Shown here: positions 21,785 to 30,064 of the stretch, in pieces | Layout: every line of letters begins with the position of its first letter | How positions within the stretch are numbered: position 1 is the stretch's first letter | Program-made: the position numbers and the translations under genes | DNA from: Oscillospiraceae bacterium | GTDB lineage: Bacteria; Bacillota; Clostridia; Oscillospirales; Oscillospiraceae | Assembly: GCA_017549125.1 (NCBI GenBank) | Contig: JAFYVL010000016.1 | Location: 1 to 45,154 of the forward strand | Reading direction: 5' to 3' | Length of the DNA: 45,154 nt | The notes under the pieces: model-generated | Database searches by the model: none | Seen by the model: only the letters and a program-made list of their open reading frames with translations | Told to the model about the DNA's origin: nothing

Positions 21785-24739
21785 TTAATAGTAGAGTTTA
21801 CGGATCACGGCTTCGCATTCGGCAGCATTCATACCCGGGCGGATCTGGGGATGGTACAGAAGCTTCAACAAAAGCTCATCCACATCCGTGAGCCACTGTG
21901 CCGAATCGGAATAGGAATAGATCACACTATCCTCTCGCAGAATGGTATCCTGCACCAGGCCTGTTCCGTTATACAACTCCTCCAGTAGCACAGAGGTACG
22001 CTGAATACCGGACAGGGTCTTCAGAACACAGATGGTGCTGGTATAAATACGGTTATCATCATACCAGTAGGTCACACCGCCATCAGCATAGGCAAAATTA
22101 TCGCCCAGGGTATCCACCATGCCTTGCTGAGTGGTAAAGCAGATCCGCAGATTCCGCTGGGTCGTGCTGGTGGTGGCATACATGCCGGGAGAGCCCTCCA
22201 TGCTATTAAAGAAGGTGGCAAACTGTTGGATGATCTCCCGATCTGCCTGGGTATAGCTGCCTTCCAACATGTAGTAAATGGGAGAATCCCATTTTTGCAC
22301 CAACTTGGCATTGCCGCTTCCGGAGGAATACTCCGCATCCAGCGCCACTTCGTTGTAATAGCGGATCACATCCTCCACGGACAAACCGGGAATATACCAG
22401 TCAGAATGCTGGGGATTCAGAATATTGGCAACACTCCAGCTTTCCATAATGGGATTGGCATGGATCATCTGTGCGACCTTATTCAGAACGGTGGTATCGT
22501 ATCCATGCACCTCGGCATTGATGGCTTCTACCATCTGGCGCATGGAATAGGATGCGGTAGCACTTTGAAGCACAGTACCCTCCACCAGGCAAATGACAGC
22601 GCAGGCATTGACAGGGGTAGATCCATAGCCTTCCACATCATAGTTGTTCAGCCGCAGGGTCAGACAATTTTGGAAAGGAACGGTACGGCTGACCTCAGCC
22701 CCTTCCCGCAACCACAGCCGGTAGCCCACAGATGCGATTTGGGCTTGTACCATCTCATCGCCGTAGAACTCCGCCCGGTAGCCAAAGCCCGTGGCCGCCG
22801 GCACCAGGGACATTTGGGTAATACCCAGATAAAAGCGGTGGAAGGTGTAGCCATTTTCCGTTTGGATGGTCAAGTACCGCACAGCATCAGAGGTGGTATA
22901 CCCGCTTTCCGGGATCACCGCTTTACCCGATCCGTCCACACAAGAGAATGCGCCCATCCGGTCACAGGTATATTGGTTGGTGGTGCTATCCATACCGTAG
23001 ATCTGATAACCGTTGGTCACAATGGTACCTATCAGATTGCAGCCGTTCAAATCCACATACAGATCCTGCTGCAGGCTTATATGCAACTCCGTATCCCGAT
23101 ACAGGGTCAGATTGTAGGATTTTACCAAGCCGCATTGGGTACATGCGCCATTTTCATACACATGGTGGGCAACCATATTGACCGTATAACCGATCTTGCA
23201 TTTACTGCAGGTATATTTCATCACACCGTCCTGGGTACAGGTTGCCGCAGGATTGGGTGCTTTGGTATAGGTATGGGTACAGGACACCGTACCCTGGGTC
23301 ACAAATTTACGGGTACAAACCGTTACCGGCTGGCCATAGTAAATATCGGAGACCTTGATCTCCATGGTGTGAGCACCGGGTGCCAGGTTTGCAAATTTCA
23401 GCTTGTTGATGGCAGAGGATTTGATGGTCAAGGTTTTTGCGCCGTTCATATCAATCACAGCAAAGCAAGTTCCATCCAAATAGGCTTCTACCCGTTCCAG
23501 AGGGTATTTGGATGTAATCTGACCCACCACATTATAGGAGGCTTTCGGCACAGATGCGCCCTCTGCCGGTTGGGTCACGCTGCAGGTCACCGCAGATTGG
23601 GTATCATATTGCAGGCGGTTGCATTGGCTGCATCTGCCGTCTACGTAGATATGGGCTACCTGCAGGTTTTCGGTATAGGTAGCTTTGCAGTAGCTGCAGG
23701 TATAGGTCATGGTACCCGGCTGGATACATGTGGGAATCTGGGTCACTTCTCCCACATAGTTATGCTCGCAGACCCCCTCGGTGATAAATTTCCGGGTGCA
23801 AACCGTCACCGGATCATCGCTGTAAATATCCCATGCTAAAATTTCCAGGGTATGCTGACCAGGGTAGAGTTTGCTGAAACTCAATTTCTGGTTAATGGCA
23901 GAGGATTTGATGTCCAGCGTAGTGACAGAGCCAAGGGTAATGGACACAAAGCATTCTCCGTCAATATAGGCTTCCACATAGGACAGGGGGAATTGGGATT
24001 TGATCTTACCCTCCACATTATAGGCCTTTCTGGGTACGACCTCCCCTTCCGCCGGCTTGGTCAGCTCGCAGGTAATGGTCACCGCATTTTCATCACAATG
24101 GACAGTAGCGGCAGTGAGCGGCTCATTGCCCTGGTCGATTGTAATATGCGCCCACTGGGTTTCCGTGCCGCCGAAATAGACATCACTGAGCATGGTGCAA
24201 CCGGAGAAGGCATCCTTGCAGATGGTGGTGACCTTGGCAGGAATGGTAATACTGCACAGCTGATCACAGCCAATAAAGCCCTCATTGCCAATACGGGTCA
24301 CGGTTTCCGGCAAGGTATACTCACCACTTAAGCGGCTGGGCGCACGGAAAACGCTGGTGAGCTTTTTATCGAACAGCACACCGCACCCATCGTTGGCATA
24401 GGTGGCATTGTTGGCATCCACCCAGATGGCCTCCAGCTGATCCATCCCCGTAAAGGCCGTATAAGCGATTCCGTTGATGGACTCCGGGATGGTGAGACTG
24501 GTTATATTCTGCCCCGCAAAGGCATTGCCCCCAAGGTAGGCGACCTGGTAGCCGTCAATGGTGGAGGGCAGAACAACCTCCCCCTCCAGCTGGGTTTTGG
24601 TGCCGGTGATGGTGGCCACACCATTGGCAACCTGGTATGTAAAGTCATCCTCGGAGTATGCCTGCACCGGGTTAGAAAGCCCCCACAGGCACATCAGGAA
24701 AACCGCTGTCAGCATAAGAACCTTGGTTAGATGTTTCAT
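21785..24739 (-). CDS. Secreted BspA-like LRR protein with Ig-like repeats and DUF2927-like C-terminus
   Basis: 984 residues from ATG 24739 (GAGAGG upstream); an 86-residue upstream extension is rejected because it would bury the signal peptide (1-27, cleavage near PVQA). Residues about 30-215 hold BspA-type leucine-rich repeats ('LPSTIDGYQVAYLGGNAFAG', 'IPAKVTTICKDAFSGC'). Two ~100-residue repeats begin 'TCELTKPAEGEVVP' (223) and 'TCSVTQPAEGASVP' (385), each followed by a CxxC...CxxC segment ('YTCSYCKATYT', 'YTCSKCKIGYT'), perhaps metal-bound. A 'LQQDLYVDLNGCNL' segment (about 556-569) recalls the 'LCLNG' modules of the 1700-residue protein. The end ('LLEELYNGTGL', 'LLKLLYHPQIRPGMNAAECE') resembles DUF2927. 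No anchor motif seen, so probably released or loosely attached. Substrate unknown. Confidence 0.82.
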   Translation of the reverse strand: MKHLTKVLMLTAVFLMCLWGLSNPVQAYSEDDFTYQVANGVATITGTKTQLEGEVVLPSTIDGYQVAYLGGNAFAGQNITSLTIPESINGIAYTAFTGMDQLEAIWVDANNATYANDGCGVLFDKKLTSVFRAPSRLSGEYTLPETVTRIGNEGFIGCDQLCSITIPAKVTTICKDAFSGCTMLSDVYFGGTETQWAHITIDQGNEPLTAATVHCDENAVTITCELTKPAEGEVVPRKAYNVEGKIKSQFPLSYVEAYIDGECFVSITLGSVTTLDIKSSAINQKLSFSKLYPGQHTLEILAWDIYSDDPVTVCTRKFITEGVCEHNYVGEVTQIPTCIQPGTMTYTCSYCKATYTENLQVAHIYVDGRCSQCNRLQYDTQSAVTCSVTQPAEGASVPKASYNVVGQITSKYPLERVEAYLDGTCFAVIDMNGAKTLTIKSSAINKLKFANLAPGAHTMEIKVSDIYYGQPVTVCTRKFVTQGTVSCTHTYTKAPNPAATCTQDGVMKYTCSKCKIGYTVNMVAHHVYENGACTQCGLVKSYNLTLYRDTELHISLQQDLYVDLNGCNLIGTIVTNGYQIYGMDSTTNQYTCDRMGAFSCVDGSGKAVIPESGYTTSDAVRYLTIQTENGYTFHRFYLGITQMSLVPAATGFGYRAEFYGDEMVQAQIASVGYRLWLREGAEVSRTVPFQNCLTLRLNNYDVEGYGSTPVNACAVICLVEGTVLQSATASYSMRQMVEAINAEVHGYDTTVLNKVAQMIHANPIMESWSVANILNPQHSDWYIPGLSVEDVIRYYNEVALDAEYSSGSGNAKLVQKWDSPIYYMLEGSYTQADREIIQQFATFFNSMEGSPGMYATTSTTQRNLRICFTTQQGMVDTLGDNFAYADGGVTYWYDDNRIYTSTICVLKTLSGIQRTSVLLEELYNGTGLVQDTILREDSVIYSYSDSAQWLTDVDELLLKLLYHPQIRPGMNAAECEAVIRKLYY

Positions 24740-24815
24740 GCACTTACCTCTCAGATCATGGATAAGAAAATTATAGCAGATTCCCGGTGGAATACAAGTA
24801 TTTCTACAAAAAAGC

Positions 24816-25116
24816 GCAGGAATCCTAAAAGGATTCCTCAGTCTGTCAAAAAACTCTTTTTTTGACAGACTGTCAGAGGTCACTAAAGCCGTCAAGACAA
24901 GCAACTCGACCCCGAAGTGTATGTGGATACTCGAGAGGGTCGAGTTGTGAAGTAAGTCAAAACACCTTGCGCAGCAAGCTTTTTTACGATCTTGCACCTT
25001 CCGGAACGCTGTTCGCCGCGTTCCCTACAATAGAACATACCGCCAATCATCAAAACCTGTGTTTTGACGATTGACGGCTTTTTTGACACTCTGAGGAATC
25101 CTAAAAGGATTCCTGC
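24816..25116. repeat. 301-bp element with 38-bp terminal inverted repeats
   Basis: Left end 24816-24853 and right end 25079-25116 are near-identical inverted repeats; each contains the 21-bp self-palindrome AGGAATCCT-aaa-AGGATTCCT. Inside: a perfect 13-bp stem GTCTGTCAAAAAA / TTTTTTGACAGAC (24841-24870), CAACTCGACCC / GGGTCGAGTTG, AAAGCCGTCAA / TTGACGGCTTT, and on the minus strand a TTGTAGGGAACGC hairpin (25001-25030). No gene fits. The rest of the 24740-25124 gap shows nothing more. It looks like a MITE-type element; it may also end transcription of the dehydrogenase gene at 25125. Confidence 0.75.
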
Positions 25117-25124
25117 ACGAAGTT

Positions 25125-26069
25125 TTAGATTTCGATTTGGTCGATGACGGAGCGAAGCTTAGCGGCGCTGGCCTGCAGCTTCAACACTTCCTCATCGGTG
25201 AGCTTGTTGAGGATCTTGCCACGGACACCGTTGCGATCCACAATGTTCAGCACGGACAGGCAAACATCGTCCACACCGTACTCACCATGCATCATGGTAG
25301 ACACGGTCAGGGCTGTACCTGCGCCGGAATAGATGCACTTACAAATGTGGCACACGGACATGGACACAGCAAAGAAGGTTGCGCCCTTGTTCTCGATGAT
25401 CTTGCCACCGGACTTCTTAACGAACTCCTCCACTTCCTCGTACTCCTGATGCCAGTCGATACGGTCACGGTCGGGAGAAGTTTCCTTATAGCTGTCAATA
25501 TGGTTATTGGCAATGTGCGCCAAGGACCAAGGCACGAAAGAGCTGTCACCATGCTCGCCATACACATGAGCATGGACGTTCTTGGGGCTGATGAAGAAGC
25601 GCTTTGCCAGGTCAGACTGCAGACGGCTGGTGTCCAGGATCGTACCGGAACCCACGATCTGGTTCTCGGGAATACCGGAGATCTTGGTGAACACATAGGT
25701 CAATACGTCCACAGGATTGGAAACGATCACATAAATGGCATTGGGCGCATACTGCACCACATTCTTTGCCACATCCTTCAAAATGTTAACATTGGTCTGT
25801 GCCAGATCCAGGCGGGTCATGCCGGGCTTTCTGGCCACACCGCAAGTGATAACCACGATATCAGAATTTGCGGTATCTGCATAGTCACCGGGGCGAACAA
25901 TGGCAGGAGAATGGAAGGGTGCGCCCTGGTAAATATCCAGCGCCTCACCAATGGCCTTCTTTTTGTTTACATCTACCAAAACGATCTCGGATGCTACACC
26001 CTGGATCATCAGGTCGTTGGCTACGGTAGCACCTACGCTGCCTGCGCCGATTACGCTGATCTTACTCAT
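25125..26069 (-). CDS. Lactate/malate dehydrogenase family enzyme with malate-type specificity residue
   Basis: 314 residues. NAD-dependent 2-hydroxyacid dehydrogenase fold: Rossmann 'ISVIGAGSVGATVANDLMIQ', NAD-specific Asp33 ('IVLVDVN'), 'IVSNPVDVLTYV', the catalytic pair 'GTILDTSRL' (Asp146, Arg149) and 'VYGEHGDSSF' with His173. Overall wording is LDH-like. The substrate loop, however, reads 'GVARKPGMTRLDL': Arg80 stands where L-LDHs have Gln (residue 102 in LDH numbering), as in malate dehydrogenases, and Arg86 is the mobile-loop arginine. Oxaloacetate/malate activity is therefore as likely as pyruvate/lactate. Single-gene unit with its own promoter and GAAAGGAGAGA ribosome site. Confidence 0.9.
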   Translation of the reverse strand: MSKISVIGAGSVGATVANDLMIQGVASEIVLVDVNKKKAIGEALDIYQGAPFHSPAIVRPGDYADTANSDIVVITCGVARKPGMTRLDLAQTNVNILKDVAKNVVQYAPNAIYVIVSNPVDVLTYVFTKISGIPENQIVGSGTILDTSRLQSDLAKRFFISPKNVHAHVYGEHGDSSFVPWSLAHIANNHIDSYKETSPDRDRIDWHQEYEEVEEFVKKSGGKIIENKGATFFAVSMSVCHICKCIYSGAGTALTVSTMMHGEYGVDDVCLSVLNIVDRNGVRGKILNKLTDEEVLKLQASAAKLRSVIDQIEI

Positions 26070-26117
26070 ACGCGATCTCTCCTTTCATACAGAGACAAAT
26101 GTTCTCTGTCTATCTTC

Positions 26118-26145
26118 ATTATATAACATTTTATCACATTTGCAA
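26118..26145 (-). promoter_or_regulatory. Sigma-A promoter of the dehydrogenase gene
   Basis: Minus strand TTGCAA (26145-26140), 16 bp, perfect TATAAT (26123-26118). Confidence 0.8.
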
Positions 26146-26164
26146 GCTAGAATAGTGCTGAAAA

Positions 26165-26188
26165 AAACCTCCCTGTTCAGGGAGGTTT
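26165..26188 (-). terminator. Rho-independent terminator of aldose epimerase gene
   Basis: AAACCTCCCT / AGGGAGGTTT stem with a 4-nt loop and T-tracts on both strands, about 70 bp after the epimerase stop (minus). Confidence 0.85.
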
Positions 26189-26257
26189 TTGTCAGTATGA
26201 CGAAGGATTTTCGCTTGATTTTACTGGTGTTTTGAATCAAACGTTTTAAGCCGTATT

Positions 26258-27268
26258 TTATTCAGAAACGGTCTTAAAGGCATAGGTGGTCTTGCTGCGG
26301 AAATGCTCACCGGCCTTGAAGAAAGGCTGCTGCCACTCGGGGTGATTGACCGCATCGGGATAGAACTGGGTTTCCAGGCAGATTGCGCCACGGAAGCAGT
26401 AAACTGCGCCGTCCTTACCCTTATCGCCATTGAGGAAATTGCCGGAATAGAACTGCACACCGCAACGGTCGGTGGACACTTCCATCACTCTGCCGGACTC
26501 GGGATCGGTGACCACCGCACAGGGGTTGCACCAGACCTCGAAATTATGGTCATAGCCGTTCTGCAGCTTCAATGCATCGTAATCCATGCCAATATCTCTG
26601 CCGATGGCCTTGGGGGTACGGAAGTCCATGGGGCTTCCCTCCACGCTGCGCAGCTCGCCGGTGGGGATGTTTTCACCGTCGTCACAGGTAAAGTGACGAG
26701 CAGGCATCATCAACACCTGGCTCATAGCCTTCTCAGGATACTGGTGACCGCAGATATTGAAATAGCTGTGGTTGGTCAGATTGAACACGGTGTCCTGGTC
26801 GCAGACAGCATCGTATGCCATCTCCAAAGCGCCATTGGCCACAGTATAGGTCACACGGATGGTGGCATTACCGGGGAAACCCTGGTCGCCATCGGGGCTT
26901 TCCAGCATCATGGAAATAGAGGTCTCGGACACAGATTCCACAGTCCACAGGCGATCCTTGTAGAAATCCGGGCCGCAATGCAGATTGTTCTTGCCATCGT
27001 TCACGCCCAGCTGATAGGTCTTGCCGTTTAACTGGAACTGGGCATTCTTGGTACGGTTTGCGCCACGGCCAATCACTGTGCCGAAGAAAGTGTTGTACTT
27101 GCGGTACTCCTCAGCGGTGTCAAAGCCCAGAACCACGTCCTCCAGTTTGCCGTTGCGATCGGGCGCATACAGGCGCTGAATGGTGGCGCCCAGGTCGGTA
27201 ATATGGGCGGTGATAATGCCATCGGTGAGAATGTACATGCTGGCGTTTTCGCCAAAAGCGGTCTTCAT
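26258..27268 (-). CDS. galM: Aldose 1-epimerase
   Basis: 336 residues from ATG 27268 with GGAGGGC upstream; 19 extra in-frame residues upstream lack support. It interconverts alpha and beta anomers of hexoses such as galactose and glucose. Family motifs: 'ITDLGATIQRLYAPDRNGKL', 'DVVLGFDTAEEYRKYNTFFG', 'IGRGANRTKNAQF', 'NNLHCGPDFYKDRLW', 'NLTNHSYFNICGH' (catalytic His), 'DHNFEVW' and the C-terminal 'AICLETQFYPDAVNHPEW' with the catalytic Glu. No signal peptide, so cytoplasmic. It stands alone between the dehydrogenase gene and the divergent nrdD; no other galactose gene is near. Confidence 0.93.
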   Translation of the reverse strand: MKTAFGENASMYILTDGIITAHITDLGATIQRLYAPDRNGKLEDVVLGFDTAEEYRKYNTFFGTVIGRGANRTKNAQFQLNGKTYQLGVNDGKNNLHCGPDFYKDRLWTVESVSETSISMMLESPDGDQGFPGNATIRVTYTVANGALEMAYDAVCDQDTVFNLTNHSYFNICGHQYPEKAMSQVLMMPARHFTCDDGENIPTGELRSVEGSPMDFRTPKAIGRDIGMDYDALKLQNGYDHNFEVWCNPCAVVTDPESGRVMEVSTDRCGVQFYSGNFLNGDKGKDGAVYCFRGAICLETQFYPDAVNHPEWQQPFFKAGEHFRSKTTYAFKTVSE

Positions 27269-27339
27269 AGTAAGCCCTCCAAATTTAGTTTTTAATATTA
27301 TATCAATGGCAGATTGTTTTTTCAATTATTATTTTATTT

Positions 27340-27388
27340 TTACTATATTTTGCGTTTTGCCTATTGCAAAAACCACAAGATGTAGTAT
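27340..27388 (+). promoter_or_regulatory. Two probable NrdR boxes upstream of nrdD
   Basis: Box 1 (27340-27355) ttaCTATATTTTGcgt and box 2 (27373-27388) ccaCAAGATGTAGtat both keep the C, A, AT, T and G positions of the known NrdR consensus acaCwAtATaTwGtgt. Their starts are 33 bp apart, close to three helical turns, as in known tandem boxes. Box 1 lies upstream of the -35 box and box 2 overlaps the -10, as expected for repression of a reductase gene. Confidence 0.7.
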
Positions 27389-27391
27389 AAT
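27364..27391 (+). promoter_or_regulatory. Sigma-A promoter of nrdD
   Basis: TTGCAA (27364-27369), 16 bp, perfect TATAAT (27386-27391). Confidence 0.8.
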
Positions 27392-27425
27392 AGATGCAAT
27401 TCGGCCATGGTTAGGAGAGAGAATC

Positions 27426-29600
27426 ATGAAAATTATCAAACGAAATGGTGTAGAAGCTACTTTTACACCCTCAAAAATCGAAACCGCCATTTCTAAGGCC
27501 AATATGACCGTGGAAGAAAAGGCAAGGTTGTCCCCCTTGCAGATCCAGAGAATTACCCAGAGCGTCATGCTCAGCTGTGAGGAATTGGGTCGCAGTCCCG
27601 CTGTGGAGGAGATCCAGGATCTGGTGGAAAAGGCCATTATGGCCCATGGCGCATTCGAGGTTGCCAAGTCCTATATTACCTACCGCTATACCCGGAGTCT
27701 GCTCCGGCAAGCCAACACCACCGACGACCAGATTTTAAGTCTGATCGATTGCAACAACGAACTGCTGAAGCAGGAAAATGCCAACAAAAACCCCACCATC
27801 AACGCTGTCCAGCGTGACTACATGGCCGGTGAAGTCTCCAAGGATCTGACCAACCGGATTCTGCTGCCCAAGCATATTGTGGATGCCCACGAGGCAGGCA
27901 TTATCCATTTCCACGATTCGGATTTCTATGCCCAGCACATGCACAACTGCGATCTGGTGAATCTGGAAGATATGCTCCAAAACGGCACGGTGATCACCGG
28001 CACGCTGATCGAGAAGCCCAAGTCCTTCGCCACCGCCTGTAACATCGCCACCCAGATCATTGCCCAGGTGGCATCCAACCAGTACGGCGGTCAATCCATC
28101 AGCTTGACCCACTTAGCACCCTTTGTGCAGGTGAGCCGTGAGAAGATCCAGAAGGCAGTCCGGGAGGAAATGGCTCTATTGGGTATTGAACCCGGTGAAG
28201 AACAGTTCCGTCAGATCGTGGAGAAGCGGCTGGCTGAGGAGATCACCCGTGGTGTCCAGACCATCCAGTACCAGGTTGTCACTTTGATGACCACCACCGG
28301 ACAAGCCCCCTTCATTACCATCTTTATGTATCTGAACGAGGCGCGAAATCCCCAGGAAAAGCAGGATCTTGCCTTGATCATTGAAGAGATGCTCCGTCAG
28401 CGTTACCAAGGCATCAAGAACGAGAAGGGTGTTTGGGTCACCCCCGGTTTCCCCAAGCTGATCTATGTATTGGAAGAGGATAATATCACCGAGGACGCCC
28501 CCTACTGGTATCTGACCCAGATGGCCGCCAAGGTCACCGCCAAGCGCATGGTGCCGGATTATATCAGCGAAAAGAAAATGCTGGAACTGAAGATAGATGC
28601 CAACGGCCAGGGTCATTGCTACACCTGCATGGGCTGTCGATCTTTCTTAACTCCCTATGTGGACGAAAATGGTCAGCCCAAGTATTACGGTCGATTCAAC
28701 CAAGGTGTGGTCACCTTGAATCTGGTGGATCTGGCACTATCCTCCGGCAAGGATATGCATAAATTCTGGCGGCTGTTTGACCAGCGGCTGGATCTGTGCT
28801 ACGAGGCACTCATGTGCCGCCATAATCGGCTGAAGGGTACTATGAGCGATGCTGCGCCCATTCTGTGGCAGCATGGCGCATTGGCCAGACTCGCCCCCGG
28901 TGAGACGATTGATAAGCTGCTCTACGGCGGCTACTCTACCCTGTCTCTGGGCTATGCCGGTCTTTACGAATGCGTCAAGTACATGACCGGTCGTTCCCAC
29001 ACCGATCCCGAGGCAAAACCCTTTGCTTTGCAGGTCATGCAGTATCTCAACGATGCCTGCCGTGGCTGGAAAACCAAGCATAACATCGACTTCTCCCTGT
29101 ACGGCACGCCCCTGGAATCCACCACCTATAAATTTGCCAAGAAGCTGCAAAATCGCTTTGGTAAGATCCCCGGCATCACCGATAAGAGTTACATTACCAA
29201 CTCCTATCACGTCCACGTGACCGAGCCCATTGACGCTTTCACCAAGCTGAAATTCGAGTCTGAATTCCAGCAGCTGAGCCCCGGTGGCGCCATCAGCTAT
29301 GTGGAAGTGCCGGATATGCAGAATAATATTGATGCGGTTCTGCAGGTGATGAAGTTCATTTACGACAATATTATGTATGCGGAACTGAACACCAAGTCTG
29401 ACTACTGCCACAACTGCGGTTTCGACGGCGAAATCGTAGTAGAGGAACGTGAGGGTAAGCTGGTTTGGGTCTGCCCCAACTGTGGCAACACCGACCAGAA
29501 TAAAATGAATGTGGCGCGCCGCACCTGCGGTTATATCGGCACCCAGTATTGGAACCAGGGTCGCACCCAAGAGATCAAGGATCGGGTATTGCACCTGTGA
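27426..29600 (+). CDS. nrdD: Anaerobic (class III) ribonucleoside-triphosphate reductase
   Basis: 724 residues from ATG 27426 (TAGGAGAG upstream); an upstream in-frame extension crosses the promoter and is rejected. A glycyl-radical enzyme that reduces NTPs to dNTPs without oxygen. Residues about 1-92 are an ATP-cone allosteric domain ('MKIIKRNGVEATFTPSKIET'). The barrel carries 'HFHDSDFYAQHMHNCDLVNL', 'QYGGQSISLTHLAPFV' and 'GHCYTCMGCRSFLTPY'. The C-terminal zinc site is CHNC...CPNC (Cys661, 664, 683, 686) and the radical loop is 'RRTCGYIGTQYW' with Gly702. The activase gene nrdG, often next to nrdD, is not here; downstream is only repeat sequence. Confidence 0.95.
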   Translation: MKIIKRNGVEATFTPSKIETAISKANMTVEEKARLSPLQIQRITQSVMLSCEELGRSPAVEEIQDLVEKAIMAHGAFEVAKSYITYRYTRSLLRQANTTDDQILSLIDCNNELLKQENANKNPTINAVQRDYMAGEVSKDLTNRILLPKHIVDAHEAGIIHFHDSDFYAQHMHNCDLVNLEDMLQNGTVITGTLIEKPKSFATACNIATQIIAQVASNQYGGQSISLTHLAPFVQVSREKIQKAVREEMALLGIEPGEEQFRQIVEKRLAEEITRGVQTIQYQVVTLMTTTGQAPFITIFMYLNEARNPQEKQDLALIIEEMLRQRYQGIKNEKGVWVTPGFPKLIYVLEEDNITEDAPYWYLTQMAAKVTAKRMVPDYISEKKMLELKIDANGQGHCYTCMGCRSFLTPYVDENGQPKYYGRFNQGVVTLNLVDLALSSGKDMHKFWRLFDQRLDLCYEALMCRHNRLKGTMSDAAPILWQHGALARLAPGETIDKLLYGGYSTLSLGYAGLYECVKYMTGRSHTDPEAKPFALQVMQYLNDACRGWKTKHNIDFSLYGTPLESTTYKFAKKLQNRFGKIPGITDKSYITNSYHVHVTEPIDAFTKLKFESEFQQLSPGGAISYVEVPDMQNNIDAVLQVMKFIYDNIMYAELNTKSDYCHNCGFDGEIVVEEREGKLVWVCPNCGNTDQNKMNVARRTCGYIGTQYWNQGRTQEIKDRVLHL

Positions 29601-29660
29601 TAGTTGATAGTTGATAGTTGAAAGTTGATAGTTGATAGTTGAAAGTTGATAGTTGATAGT
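29598..29660. repeat. Heptanucleotide tandem repeat TGATAGT, 9 copies
   Basis: Nine head-to-tail 7-bp units; units 4 and 7 are TGAAAGT, giving a higher-order 21-bp pattern. The first unit includes the nrdD stop codon. Slippage-type repeat with no coding role. Confidence 0.9.
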
Positions 29661-29686
29661 TTACAATTACATTTTGCATTTTACAT

Positions 29687-30023
29687 TTGTAGGGAACGCT
29701 GTCCTCAGCGTTCCGCGCACTGGCTCGCAATGATGCGACGAAATGGGTGCGTCAAAAAAGGCTCCCCTAACAGGGGAGCTGACTGAGGGGTTCTCGGCGG
29801 TTAAAATCTGCAAACCCCTCCGGGCTGTCGCCCACCTCCCCTACAGGGGAGGCAGATTGCCACGCCAATCTTGGCTCCCTCCGAGAGGGAGCTGGCACAG
29901 CGCCAGCTGTGTCTGAGGGAGTGTCCTTCGTATAGGGGTACACTCCCCCTGTCAGCTTTGCTGACATCCCCCTCACTAAGGGGGACGAGACTGCGAACTG
30001 GCTCGCAATGACGCATCGAAATA
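29687..30023. repeat. Mosaic of intergenic palindromic repeats
   Basis: No gene seen. In order: TTGTAGGGAACGCT-gtcctc-AGCGTTCC hairpin (29687-29714), a 20-bp dispersed motif TCGCAATGATGCGACGAAAT (29725-29744), GCTCCCCT-aac-AGGGGAGC (29761-29779), CCTCCCCT-ac-AGGGGAGG (29837-29854), GGCTCCCTCC / GGGAGCTGG units with CAGC..GCTG stems (about 29872-29920), ACTCCCCCTG and CCCCCTC segments (29940-29985), and a second copy of the 20-bp motif (30003-30022). Such units are typical between genes of gut Clostridia. Confidence 0.7.
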
Positions 30024-30029
30024 ACACTG

Positions 30030-30062
30030 CATTTTGCATTTTGCACTTTGCATTTTGCATTT
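30030..30062. repeat. Heptanucleotide tandem repeat CATTTTG
   Basis: Four full copies and one partial copy of a 7-bp unit, the third being CACTTTG. A second 7-bp-period array in the same intergenic gap; short open frames across it (KCKMQNA-type peptides) are artefacts. Confidence 0.85.
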
Positions 30063-30064
30063 AT

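Noticed and set aside
24740-24997. 86-residue N-terminal extension of the LRR protein
   Set aside because: It would place the signal peptide internally and read through the 301-bp repeat element; ATG 24739 has a good ribosome site.
27180-27425. 82-residue N-terminal extension of NrdD
   Set aside because: It would run through the nrdD promoter and NrdR boxes and overlap the divergent epimerase gene; the ATP-cone starts at ATG 27426.
29598-30062. Possible CRISPR array
   Set aside because: The repeats are 7-bp units with no spacers, and the palindromic units differ from each other; no cas gene is present.
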